Source of the DNA: LMUY01 sp965276785
GTDB taxonomy: Bacteria > Pseudomonadota > Alphaproteobacteria > Acetobacterales > Acetobacteraceae
NCBI GenBank assembly: GCA_965276785.1
Contig: OZ255629.1
Span: forward strand, 2,976,001-3,040,000
Reading direction: 5' to 3'
DNA: 64,000 bases
In this document: positions 17,194 through 25,748 of the stretch, one piece after another
Layout of the letters: each line of letters starts with the position of its first letter
How positions within the stretch are numbered: the stretch's first letter is position 1
Notes under the pieces: model-generated
What the model saw: only the letters and a program-made list of their open reading frames with translations
Told to the model about the DNA's origin: nothing
Databases searched by the model: none
Program-made: the position numbers and the translations under genes

Positions 17194-18198
17194 TTAGGCT
17201 CGTAGCGCGGCAGCCAGACGCCAGGCCTTCTCCGCAACGGGTTTCGCCCTCGCGCCTGCTGCGGCCGCATCAGGATTCGCGGCGGTGCCATCGAGTGCGC
17301 GCTTGGCAATGCCTTGCAGGATGGCGGCCAGCCGGAACATGTTGAAGACGATGTATACGTCCCAATCCGCCGGAATGGTGCGGCCGCTTCGTCGCGCATA
17401 GGCCGTAACATAGTCGGCTTCGGTCGGAATACCGAGCTCAGCAAAGTCGCTACCGGCCAGCCCGCGGAACAGCCCTGGGTCCAACCGCCAAACCATCGCG
17501 TTATAGCTGAAATCAACCAGCGGATCGCCTAGAGTTGACAGCTCCCAATCCAGCACTGCGACCACCTTGGGCTCGGTCGGATGCACCAGCATGTTGTCGA
17601 GCCGCAGGTCACCATGCACGATGCGGCATTCCTCCGCGGCGGGAAGCCGTCCGGGGAGCCATTCCATCAGGCGGTGCATCGCCGCGATGGGCTCGGTTTC
17701 CGAGGCGAGATACTGCCGGGACCACCGAGCGACCTGCCGCTGCAGGTAGTTGTCGGGCCGGCCGTAATCGCCCAAGCCGACCGCGTTGGGATCGACGCTA
17801 TGAAGCCGTGCGACTACCTCGCCCATTGACTCGAACACCGCCGCCCGCTCCCCCGGGTCCAAGCCCGGCAGGAGCGGGTCCCGAAGCACGCGGCCGGGCA
17901 CAAAATCCATGAGGTAGAAGGCACTCCCGAGAACAGACTCGTCCTCGCAAAGCGCATAGACCTGTGGCACGGGGACAGTTGTGCCGGCCAGCGCATGCAG
18001 GATGCGGAATTCGCGGTCTACTGCGTGTGCGCTCGGCAGCAACTGGCCAAGCGGCTTGCGGCGAAGCACATAATCGCCCGAGCGGGCCGTAAGGCGGTAG
18101 GTCGGGTTGGATTGCCCCCCCTCCAAGGTGTGCTGCTTAAACGGCCCCCGGAAGCCGGGAACGTGATCGGATAACCAGCTATTGAGACGCGCAGTCAT
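17194..18198 (-). CDS. APH-like kinase (phosphotransferase family, ACAD10/LvaA-like)
   Basis: This 334-residue protein has an aminoglycoside-phosphotransferase/choline-kinase fold: the ATP loop starting EGGQSNPTYRL, Lys in YVLRRKP, the catalytic loop VHGDLRLDNML and the metal site VLDWELSTLGDPLVD. Relatives beside acyl-CoA dehydrogenases (ACAD10/11, LvaA) phosphorylate 4-hydroxyacyl-CoAs. The start is ATG 18198, sharing ATGA with the stop of the monooxygenase gene. The small partner LvaB of the levulinate pathway was not found between this gene and the dehydrogenase. Confidence 0.88.
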   Translation of the reverse strand: MTARLNSWLSDHVPGFRGPFKQHTLEGGQSNPTYRLTARSGDYVLRRKPLGQLLPSAHAVDREFRILHALAGTTVPVPQVYALCEDESVLGSAFYLMDFVPGRVLRDPLLPGLDPGERAAVFESMGEVVARLHSVDPNAVGLGDYGRPDNYLQRQVARWSRQYLASETEPIAAMHRLMEWLPGRLPAAEECRIVHGDLRLDNMLVHPTEPKVVAVLDWELSTLGDPLVDFSYNAMVWRLDPGLFRGLAGSDFAELGIPTEADYVTAYARRSGRTIPADWDVYIVFNMFRLAAILQGIAKRALDGTAANPDAAAAGARAKPVAEKAWRLAAALRA

Positions 18199-19133
18199 CG
18201 GCCGAGGCCGAGCCGGGCGCGCGCAGCTTGGTATTCGCGGGCGAGCCGTGCCACCAGTTCTGCTGCCGGCACGACCTCGTGCACGGCGCCGATACCTTGG
18301 CCAGAGCCCCAGATGTCTTTCCATGCTTTGGGTTTGCTGTGGCCAGAGCCGAAATTCATGGCCGCCTTGTCGCTAACCGGCAGATCGTCCGGGTCTAGCC
18401 CGGCCCGCTCCAAGCTACCCCTAAGATAGTTACCATGCACGCCAGTAATGAGATTCGTGTAGACGATGTCTGAGGCGGAGCTCTCAACCAGCATCTGCTT
18501 GTAGGCCGGGTCCGCATTGGCCTCGATGGTGGCGATGAACGCGCTACCGACGTAACCGAAATCCGCCCCTATCGCTTGTGCGGCTAACACGGCATCGCCG
18601 GTGGCAATGGCACCGGACAAAGCCAGCGGACCATCAAACCAACGGCGGATTTCGCTGACCAACGCGAAAGGCGAGATGGTACCGGCATGACCGCCGGCAC
18701 CGGCTGCAACCGCGATCAACCCGTCCGCGCCCTTGGCAATCGCTTTGCGCGCGTAGGCATCGCTGATGATGTCATGCAGCACAATCCCTCCATAAGACCG
18801 GATCGCTTGGTTCACCTCCTCCCTCGCACCCAGCGACGTGATGACAATAGGGGCTCGATATTTCACGCATAACTCGACGTCAGCCATCAATCGGTCGTTC
18901 GACCGATGGACGATCTGGTTGACTGCGTAAGGGGCATCCTGCGGCCCCAACTCGCCGTTGATCCGGCGCAGCCATTCCTCCAGCATAACGGCCGAACGGG
19001 CATTCAACGCCGGAAACGAGCCGACGACGCCCGCCCGACACTGTGCGATCACCAGGTCGGGGTTGGAGACGATGAACAAGGGCGAGGCGATCACGGGGAG
19101 CCGGAGCCGGTCAAAAAGTGCGGGCACGGGCAT
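18195..19133 (-). CDS. Nitronate monooxygenase / 2-nitropropane dioxygenase family protein
   Basis: This 312-residue TIM-barrel flavoprotein resembles nitronate monooxygenase-type enzymes, with VVGSFPALNAR near residue 36, the glycine-rich segment AAGAGGHAGT (FMN phosphate site) and GALALSGAIA-like spacing after it. The family oxidises alkyl nitronates, but many members next to acyl-CoA genes have unknown substrates, and some enoyl reductases share the fold. It is the first gene of the four-gene minus-strand operon ending at 15151. Confidence 0.85.
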   Translation of the reverse strand: MPVPALFDRLRLPVIASPLFIVSNPDLVIAQCRAGVVGSFPALNARSAVMLEEWLRRINGELGPQDAPYAVNQIVHRSNDRLMADVELCVKYRAPIVITSLGAREEVNQAIRSYGGIVLHDIISDAYARKAIAKGADGLIAVAAGAGGHAGTISPFALVSEIRRWFDGPLALSGAIATGDAVLAAQAIGADFGYVGSAFIATIEANADPAYKQMLVESSASDIVYTNLITGVHGNYLRGSLERAGLDPDDLPVSDKAAMNFGSGHSKPKAWKDIWGSGQGIGAVHEVVPAAELVARLAREYQAARARLGLGR

Positions 19134-19705
19134 GTCATGGCTCCGAACGTACGTTTACGCGTTTGCTTGGTCTCTTATCAACACAGAGAGGGAGGCCGGC
19201 GGCATCGTCAAGGTCTCGTACGTAAGCGTCCGCTAGAGATTGGTCCTTGCGGCAGTTCGTTGAAACGGCAGCTTGCCCGTGTTATCTAACTACTCTGACG
19301 AGACGATAAGGCGATTCCGAATAGTGGTCGTTTAGGCCGGCAAATGGGGGAGGCCAGCTGGTTTTTGGGCATTTTAGCCTGGTTCCGTTTACGACCGGAT
19401 CTCCCTCAACGTCGCCTTCCTACTTCCCGCGATTATTCTTTCCCGACGTATATCAGTGCAGATAATGATGTAAATTAGCTAATGTGATATACATCCTTGG
19501 GTTGAAACTGCCCTTGCACACCACCTCTTTTTACCATCCGGGCGAGCCTCGAGTCCGCTTAGGTATTCACGACAGATGATGCACTTCCCGCTGCCCGCAG
19601 CTGTGAGCAGAGTCTAAGTCTGTGATGCCGCCGCGTATTTACCCGTGGTACCATTTCGCCTAGGCTCGGTCTAGCTCGGGATGTCCTATAAGGAATACAA
19701 ACAAA
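19134..19705. other. Divergent intergenic region, AT-rich core, no gene seen
   Basis: This stretch of about 570 bp separates the divergent monooxygenase operon and the Liv importer. I see no credible coding sequence. Its core around 19440-19495 is clearly richer in A and T than the surroundings and contains an inverted repeat (listed separately), so both promoters probably lie here. The segment 19610-19665 has short resemblances to tRNA-Leu arms but lacks a T-arm. Confidence 0.5.
19448..19492. promoter_or_regulatory. Inverted repeat GTATATCA...TGATATAC, possible regulator site
   Basis: GTATATCA at 19448-19455 and its exact reverse complement TGATATAC at 19485-19492 flank an AT-rich 29-bp centre in the divergent gap. 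The arrangement could bind a dimeric regulator or form part of the promoters for the Liv importer and the monooxygenase operon. No regulator gene is adjacent, so the binding protein is unknown. Confidence 0.35.
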
Positions 19706-20932
19706 ATGCCCATGCGACGCAGGCTTTCGGCCATCGCGCTTCTGACACTCCCGATAGCAGCGGCGGCCGCGGCGGAACCGATCAAGATCGGGGTAATTGC
19801 CGAAAATTCGGCTATCGCCGGCATCGCCATTCCCAATGCCGCGCAGATCGCTGCCGACGAGATCAATGCCACGGGCGGCATAGATGGTCGCAAAATTGAG
19901 ATCATCGGGTATGATGACCACAACTCCGCTGCCGACGCCGTGCGCGCACTGCAGCGATTGTCAAGCCAGGACAAGGTACAGGCGGTGATCGCCACCTATA
20001 CCAGCGAGGTAGCATTAGCGCTCGAGCCATGGTCGGCCCGGCTCCATATGCCGACGATTACGCCAGGTGCGGCGAGTGACGAGATCACGCACCGAATCCA
20101 TCAGGATTACAGCCACTTGAAGTATTTCTTCCAGGGCTATTTCGCCTCCAGCTTCCTCTCTGCTGCGACATGCGACGCGGCAAAAGACCTACTCGCCGAT
20201 AGCAAACTCCACGTGAAGACGGCAGCCATTTTCAGCGAGGACGCGGCATGGACGCAGCCATTGGACGCGGGCTTCGAGGCCTGTCTACCGAAAGTGGGCA
20301 TCACCGTAGTAGACCACGTACGTATGTCGCCGGACACCACTGACTTCACGCCGATCTTCAACGCTATTGAGGCCAAAAAGCCGGACGTGCTGGTCACCGG
20401 CCTCAGCCACGTGGGCGTGCAGCCCACAGTGCAGTGGGCCAACCAGCAGGTGCCAATCCCAATGTTTGGGATTTCTTCGCAGGCAACATCCAACACGTTC
20501 TGGAAGGACACCAATGGCGCGACCAATGGGGTAGTGCTACAGAACCTCGCCGTGGAGACAGTTGCCACTACGCCCAAGACGATCCCATTTGCGCAAGCTT
20601 ACATAAAAAAATATGGCATCTCTCCAGCCTATACCGGCTATGGTGCCTATGACGAGGTTTATTACATCGCCGACGCCATCCATCGCGCCGGCGGAGACGA
20701 CCCGGCCAAGATTGTGGATGCGCTGGAGCAGACCACTTGGTCCGGCACCGTCGGCACAGTAAAGTTCTACGACAAGGACGACAGTCACACCCACGGCATG
20801 GTCTATGGACCGGGTGCCGTGAGCGGACTGTTCGTGCAGTGGCAGGGCAACAAGCAAGTACCGGTGTGGCCAAAATCGGTAGCGAGCGGCAACGAATTGA
20901 TGTTCCCGTCCTTCATTAAGCTGACGAACTAA
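19706..20932 (+). CDS. Branched-chain amino acid-type ABC importer binding protein (LivK-like)
   Basis: This 408-residue exported protein has a signal peptide of about 22 residues (positively charged start, hydrophobic core, cut near AAAA-EP) and a Peripla_BP_6 fold: IKIGVIAENSA at the mature start, AAQIAADEINATGGIDGRKI, and TGYGAYDEVYYIADAI near the end. It binds the ligand for the Liv-type importer encoded just downstream. This family handles branched-chain amino acids but also amides, urea and aromatic acids. It is first in the operon. Confidence 0.88.
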   Translation: MPMRRRLSAIALLTLPIAAAAAAEPIKIGVIAENSAIAGIAIPNAAQIAADEINATGGIDGRKIEIIGYDDHNSAADAVRALQRLSSQDKVQAVIATYTSEVALALEPWSARLHMPTITPGAASDEITHRIHQDYSHLKYFFQGYFASSFLSAATCDAAKDLLADSKLHVKTAAIFSEDAAWTQPLDAGFEACLPKVGITVVDHVRMSPDTTDFTPIFNAIEAKKPDVLVTGLSHVGVQPTVQWANQQVPIPMFGISSQATSNTFWKDTNGATNGVVLQNLAVETVATTPKTIPFAQAYIKKYGISPAYTGYGAYDEVYYIADAIHRAGGDDPAKIVDALEQTTWSGTVGTVKFYDKDDSHTHGMVYGPGAVSGLFVQWQGNKQVPVWPKSVASGNELMFPSFIKLTN

Positions 20933-21018
20933 GTTGCGCGCTTGCTTTCCCGTCTGCTTTTCCGCGCGGGAGACGAGGTTGACTGGTGACACCCCCGCGT
21001 GGGGAGGATGAGGGCACA

Positions 21019-21888
21019 ATGCTGACCCTCCAGATCCTCATCGACGGGTTCGCCGTCAGCGCCCTCTACGGGCTCGGTGCTGTCGGCTTCAGCCTCATGT
21101 TCGGGGTGTCTGGCGTGCTTAATTTGTCGCACGGGGCCATCATGGTGACGGCGGCAACAGTCGCCTGGGTGGCGGCCGAGCAGGTTGGTGCTGAGTGGGG
21201 AGCGCTTGCCGGGTTACTTTCAGGCGTGGCGCTAGCCTTCGCCACCTATTTTCTGGTCGTACAGCCGATCCAGAGCTCGCGGGCGATTCCCTCAACAGAG
21301 AAGGAAATCTTTGTGCTCACCGCCACGCTGCTCTGGGGCATCATGATCCAGACAGTGATCGCGTATCTCACCACCACCAGTCCCCACACAGTGCGGCCGC
21401 TGATTGCGGGCGTCACCAACCTCGGCGGCGTTCGCACGCCGACCAACGAGATCCTTACCGCCGTGCTGTGTTGGGCGGCGATTGGCGGCCTCTGGCTTCT
21501 GGTCAACCGCACCCACGCTGGCAAAGCCTTGCTGGCAGCCTCTATTAATCCCCGTGGCTTGACACTGCTCGGCTTTGAGCTGAGCCGGATATATTTACTT
21601 GTCTGGGCGATCTACGGCGTGCTGACGGGGGTTGCGGGCGTGCTGCTGGGCTCCTTTCTCGGCGCGTCATCAGACAATATCGGCACGCTCACGGGAAGCG
21701 CGTTTTCCATCGTGGTGCTGGGTGGCCTAGGCAGCGTATCCGGCTCGCTGCTGGCGGCTTACTGCGTCGGCTATTTTGAGACCCTGACCGCCTATCTTGT
21801 CTCGCCGGCTCTGCGCAATATCCCAGCACTGATCTTGCTGGTCGTGGTCGTCTACGTGCGGCCGCAAGGCATTTTGGGCCGCCGCTAA
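21019..21888 (+). CDS. Liv-type ABC importer permease (LivH family)
   Basis: This protein of about 289 residues resembles LivH: an N-terminal segment LQILIDGFAVSALYGLGAVG, GVLNLSHGAIMV near residue 32 and VLGGLGSVSGSLLAA near the end. I chose ATG 21019 because homology starts there and AGGATGAGGG precedes it; GTG 20986 is an in-frame alternative adding 11 residues. It follows livK by 86 bp and is followed after 1 bp by the second permease. Confidence 0.88.
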   Translation: MLTLQILIDGFAVSALYGLGAVGFSLMFGVSGVLNLSHGAIMVTAATVAWVAAEQVGAEWGALAGLLSGVALAFATYFLVVQPIQSSRAIPSTEKEIFVLTATLLWGIMIQTVIAYLTTTSPHTVRPLIAGVTNLGGVRTPTNEILTAVLCWAAIGGLWLLVNRTHAGKALLAASINPRGLTLLGFELSRIYLLVWAIYGVLTGVAGVLLGSFLGASSDNIGTLTGSAFSIVVLGGLGSVSGSLLAAYCVGYFETLTAYLVSPALRNIPALILLVVVVYVRPQGILGRR

Positions 21889-21889
21889 G

Positions 21890-22816
21890 GTGCACGGCCT
21901 GGCTCGCTCGCGATTGTTCTGGGGCGCACTGGTGGTCTTGGGAGCGGGCGCAGCGGCGCCGCTGTTCGCCTCCTCCTACGTCCTCGGCGTGCTAACGCCA
22001 GCCTACTACTTCGCCGTATTCGCCATGGCGTGGGACCTGCTGTTCGGCTTCGCCGGCGAGGTGAATTTCGGCCCGACCTTCCTCGTGGGCTTGGGCGCCT
22101 ACGGGGCGGGCATCCTCAATGCTCAGACGGGATTGCCGATTGCCTTATGCGTGGCGTTCGGCACGGCGCTCGCGGTTGCAGGCGGCGTGCTACTGGCGCT
22201 GCCTGCGCTGCGGCTAACGGGGCCATATTTCGGGCTGATCACCTTGGTCGCCGTGCTGCTGCTGCAGCAGGCAGTGACGGTGTTTGCCGGCTTCACCGGA
22301 GGTGAAATCGGGCTATCCCTGCCGGATGTGCTGTCAATCGACGATAGCCTCAATTATTATTTCGCGTTGGGCTTCATGGCAGTCACCGGGCTGATCCTGT
22401 TTGTGCTGTCGCGCTCGGCGCTAGGCTTGATCCTGCAGGCCTGTGGGCAGGACCCGGTGGAGGCACAGGCGCTTGGCTTCAACGTATCCAAGCACAAATT
22501 GGCGGCGTTTTGCGTCTCTGCGTTTTTCTCCGGGCTGGCCGGGTCGCTGTTAGTGTTTTACTATGGCACTGCTTCGCCCGGCACCTTCATCGACCTCGCG
22601 GTGGGCGTGCAGGTGATTATTGCGGCCGTGCTGGGGGGACGCCGCACCATCCTCGGCGCGGTGCTGGGGGCAGTGTTCCTGGTGGTCGCGGGCGAGGCTT
22701 TGCGCCCGCTTGGGCAAATGAGCACTTTCGTCGTCTCGGCTTTTGCGTTGGTGGTAATCTTGTTCGTCCCCGCCGGCTTTGTCGGCACCTTGATGCATCG
22801 CCGGAGCCAGGCTTGA
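21890..22816 (+). CDS. Liv-type ABC importer permease (LivM family)
   Basis: This 308-residue inner-membrane permease resembles LivM, with FAMAWDLLFGFAGEVNFG near residue 45 and VLGGRRTILGAVLGAVF near residue 248. It pairs with LivH to form the importer channel. The start is GTG at 21890, one base after the LivH stop. Its stop overlaps the TTG start of the fused ATPase (TTGA), giving tight translational coupling. Confidence 0.88.
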   Translation: MHGLARSRLFWGALVVLGAGAAAPLFASSYVLGVLTPAYYFAVFAMAWDLLFGFAGEVNFGPTFLVGLGAYGAGILNAQTGLPIALCVAFGTALAVAGGVLLALPALRLTGPYFGLITLVAVLLLQQAVTVFAGFTGGEIGLSLPDVLSIDDSLNYYFALGFMAVTGLILFVLSRSALGLILQACGQDPVEAQALGFNVSKHKLAAFCVSAFFSGLAGSLLVFYYGTASPGTFIDLAVGVQVIIAAVLGGRRTILGAVLGAVFLVVAGEALRPLGQMSTFVVSAFALVVILFVPAGFVGTLMHRRSQA

Positions 22817-24339
22817 ACATCGATGTCCAAGCGGCCGCCGCAAAAGCCGCGGTGGATCCGCCACGGCTTGAGGTGAGCGGACTGACCAAGCGTTTTGGCG
22901 GCTTGGTCGCGGTGCGGGAGATGCATCTCTCAATCCACCCGGGTGAGATCTTGGGCCTAATTGGGCCGAACGGGTCGGGCAAGTCCACCGTCATGAAGCT
23001 CATCATGGGAATCGAGCACCCCAATGCCGGGCGGGTGCTGGTGGACGGCGTGAACGTGGCGGGCTGGCCAGCGCACCGGGTCACGCGGCAGGGCGTAGGA
23101 TTGGTGTTCCAGCACTCGCGGCCGCTGCACCGGCAGACCGTCGGCGAGAACATAAAGCTCGCTCTCCTGCCAGACTCTCTGCTCAAGCTCTTCGCTGACC
23201 CGGCGGTCGACCGCCGGGCCCGCGGCATCGCCGAGCGCGTAGGTCTCGCCGCCGTGTTCGACCGCCGGCCCGCGACGTTGCCGTTCGCCGATTTGCGCCG
23301 GTTGGAGCTCGCCAAGGCGGTCGCCCGCGATCCGAAGGTGGTGCTGGTGGACGAGCCGTTTGCCGGGCTGACGACGGGCGAGGTAGCCGATTTCTCGGCG
23401 CTGATCGCCAGTTTCCGCACCGAAGGCCATGCTGTGTTGCTGGTGGACCACAACGTGAAAAGTGTGGCGGCGCTGGCAGACCGGGTGCTGGCGATGTACT
23501 TGGGCGAGTTCGTCGCCGAGGGCACGGCCGAGCAGGTGATGGCGCATCCGACAGTGCGCCGGGTGTACTTGGGCGCCGGCACGATTGAGACCGCCGCGCG
23601 CACCGCCCTATCTGATCAAGCAGGCCCGCCCCTGCTCGACGTAAGTGACCTCAGCGTGTTTTATGGCAAGGCGCAGGCGCTGCAACGCGTTAGCATCCAT
23701 GTCAAGAAGGGCGAGTTTGTCTCGATCGTAGGCCTGAACGGCGCCGGCAAGACGACACTGTTCAATGCCATCTCCGGCCTGGTGCCCTATAACCAGGGAC
23801 AGATCGCCTGGGCTGGCCGGCCGCTGGCCGGGCGCACCGCCGCTTCCATTGCTCGCGGCGTGGTCGAGGGTGGCGGTATTGTGCAGTGCCCCGAGAGCCG
23901 TGAACTGTTCGGCAGCATGAGCGTTCGCGAAAACTTGGAACTGGGCGGCGCGCGTCTGTCCAAGGCAGATCGAAGCCGCCAATTCGACTGGCTGTTCGAT
24001 CTGTTCCCCATCCTGCAATCCCGAGCGGGCCAGGCCGCCGGCAAGATGAGTGGTGGTGAGCAGCAGATGCTAGCTATCGCCCGGGCGTTGATGATGCAGC
24101 CACGACTTCTGATCCTGGACGAGCCGACCTTAGGGCTTGCCCCCGTTATCCTGGAACAACTCAGCCTGGCGCTCGAGCGGCTGCGTACCACCACCGCGAT
24201 CACGGTGCTGCTCGGGGAGCAGAACGTCACGTTTGCACTGCCGCATGCGGATCGGGTCTATGTGCTCGAACACGCGCGCATCGTTTGGGAGGGCAACCCG
24301 GCTTGCTTCGCGCGCGAGGCCGGACAGGCCTATCTTTAA
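22813..24339 (+). CDS. Fused Liv-type ABC ATPase (LivG-LivF in one polypeptide)
   Basis: This 508-residue protein contains two ABC ATPase domains. Domain 1 (LivG-like, about 20-255) has Walker A GPNGSGKS at 51-58 and Walker B VVLVDEP, but its signature position reads LPFADLRRLEL rather than LSGGQ. Domain 2 (LivF-like, about 278-500) has GLNGAGKT at 307-314, signature MSGGEQQ and LLILDEPTLGL. LivG and LivF are normally separate genes; here one continuous frame joins them. The likely start is TTG 22813, overlapping the LivM stop (TTGA). No in-frame ATG was found nearby. Confidence 0.88.
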   Translation: MNIDVQAAAAKAAVDPPRLEVSGLTKRFGGLVAVREMHLSIHPGEILGLIGPNGSGKSTVMKLIMGIEHPNAGRVLVDGVNVAGWPAHRVTRQGVGLVFQHSRPLHRQTVGENIKLALLPDSLLKLFADPAVDRRARGIAERVGLAAVFDRRPATLPFADLRRLELAKAVARDPKVVLVDEPFAGLTTGEVADFSALIASFRTEGHAVLLVDHNVKSVAALADRVLAMYLGEFVAEGTAEQVMAHPTVRRVYLGAGTIETAARTALSDQAGPPLLDVSDLSVFYGKAQALQRVSIHVKKGEFVSIVGLNGAGKTTLFNAISGLVPYNQGQIAWAGRPLAGRTAASIARGVVEGGGIVQCPESRELFGSMSVRENLELGGARLSKADRSRQFDWLFDLFPILQSRAGQAAGKMSGGEQQMLAIARALMMQPRLLILDEPTLGLAPVILEQLSLALERLRTTTAITVLLGEQNVTFALPHADRVYVLEHARIVWEGNPACFAREAGQAYL

Positions 24340-24349
24340 CCCGTCGTCT

Positions 24350-25621
24350 TTAACCAAACCGATCGGCGCCGATCAACGCCAGACCCTCCGCAACGGAGAC
24401 GAACTCGCCACCGCCGGCCACGCGCTCAGCACCGAACCTGCGCTCAAACAGCGCGCGCACGGCAGGAACGAAAGCCGTGCCTCCGGTCAGGAACACCCGG
24501 TCCACGGCATTGTCGGCCAGAGCCGCCCTCGCCAGCGCATCGGTAATCGCCTCATCCATCCGGCGCAGATCGGGATCAATCCAGGCGTTGAACTCCCCGC
24601 GGCTGATTGGCCGTTCGATTGTAAGGTCTGCATGGCGGAAACTCAGCGTCGTCTTATCGGCGGCAGACAGCCTCGCCTTCGCCTGCGAAACGGCTTGATA
24701 GAGCCCGTAACCCTGTTCGTCCTCCACCAAACGGACAAGATGGTCCAGCATCGCCGGGTGCTCGGCCGTGCGGCGCACCTCGGCAATGTCGCGCATGGTC
24801 CGTGGGTTACGCATCAGCGACAGCCGATGCCAACGAGTGACTGACGAATACCACTCTGGCGGCACCGGCAGTGCATTGCCCCAGGGCGCATAGTGGCTCC
24901 CTTTGCCGAGCAGGGGCGAGATGACGCGATCCATAATGCGGGCATCGAACGCGTCTCCGGCGACGCCAACACCGGCCTGGCCCAGAGCGGTGATCGGGGT
25001 GCGGCTGCCCGGTTCAAAGCGCAACACGGAGAAGTCGCTCGTGCCGCCGCCGAAATCGCCGATCAGCACGGTGGCTGCGCTGTGCAAAGACCGAATAAGG
25101 CGGTAGCCGGCTGCCTCCGGCTCGAGCGCAACTTCGATGTCCGAGAAGCCAGCTTCGGCGAATGCGGCACGCAGCCGAGATTCGCCGAGGTGGTCGTCCG
25201 CCCGGTCACCGGCGAAGCGGACTGGCCGGCCAGCGACAAGGTGTAGATCGGCTTTGTCCACGCCTACCGCGCCGAATAGGTCTCGCAGGAACAGCCCGAT
25301 AAGCTGCTCAAGCGTCCAGTTTCGCCCTAGCAAGCTCGTTGCACTAAAGCTGCGGCTGGCCAGGTGAGTCTTGAGAGACATCACCAACCGGCTGTCCAGC
25401 GGGTCCTCCAGGTAGGCGGCGATGGCGGCGGGGCCTGCGGCATGCCGAACCAGGCTGCGCCCTGGCCCCGGCTCCCCCCAGAAGCAAAGCACGCTGCGGA
25501 ACACGTCGTAATTCTGCTCATCCGCGACGAAATGCCGGGATTGCACCTGCCCGGTGGCGGTGTCCAAAGCTGCAACCACGCTATTGGTGGTGCCAAAATC
25601 GATCCCGAGGACTAGTGCCAC
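24350..25621 (-). CDS. Hsp70-family protein, YegD-like
   Basis: This 423-residue protein has the actin/Hsp70 ATPase fold: phosphate-1 loop GIDFGTTNSVV, phosphate-2 loop GDFGGGTSDFSV and adenosine site FLTGGTAFVPA. It lacks the roughly 200-residue substrate-binding and lid domains of DnaK, as YegD-type proteins do. These are putative chaperones with unknown clients. The gene converges on the Liv ATPase with a 10-bp gap and stands alone on its strand. ATG 25621 is supported by homology starting at residue 3. Confidence 0.9.
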   Translation of the reverse strand: MALVLGIDFGTTNSVVAALDTATGQVQSRHFVADEQNYDVFRSVLCFWGEPGPGRSLVRHAAGPAAIAAYLEDPLDSRLVMSLKTHLASRSFSATSLLGRNWTLEQLIGLFLRDLFGAVGVDKADLHLVAGRPVRFAGDRADDHLGESRLRAAFAEAGFSDIEVALEPEAAGYRLIRSLHSAATVLIGDFGGGTSDFSVLRFEPGSRTPITALGQAGVGVAGDAFDARIMDRVISPLLGKGSHYAPWGNALPVPPEWYSSVTRWHRLSLMRNPRTMRDIAEVRRTAEHPAMLDHLVRLVEDEQGYGLYQAVSQAKARLSAADKTTLSFRHADLTIERPISRGEFNAWIDPDLRRMDEAITDALARAALADNAVDRVFLTGGTAFVPAVRALFERRFGAERVAGGGEFVSVAEGLALIGADRFG

Positions 25622-25748
25622 AATGCCTCTGCGAAAGGAGCGGGCGTGTGCGCTTGCTTAAGGGTTGTGTCAACGCGGCACTGCCGTTGTAGGCTCTAGA
25701 TGGTATGGCGCTTGCCTCAACATGTCAGTATGCAGGAGGACAGCGCCC

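Noticed and set aside
19610..19665. tRNA-Leu-like fragment on the minus strand (D-arm-like GGCGAAATGGTA and a loop with TAG)
   Set aside because: No acceptor stem and no T-arm (GGTTCGA) could be found, so the likeness is too partial to call a tRNA or a tRNA remnant.
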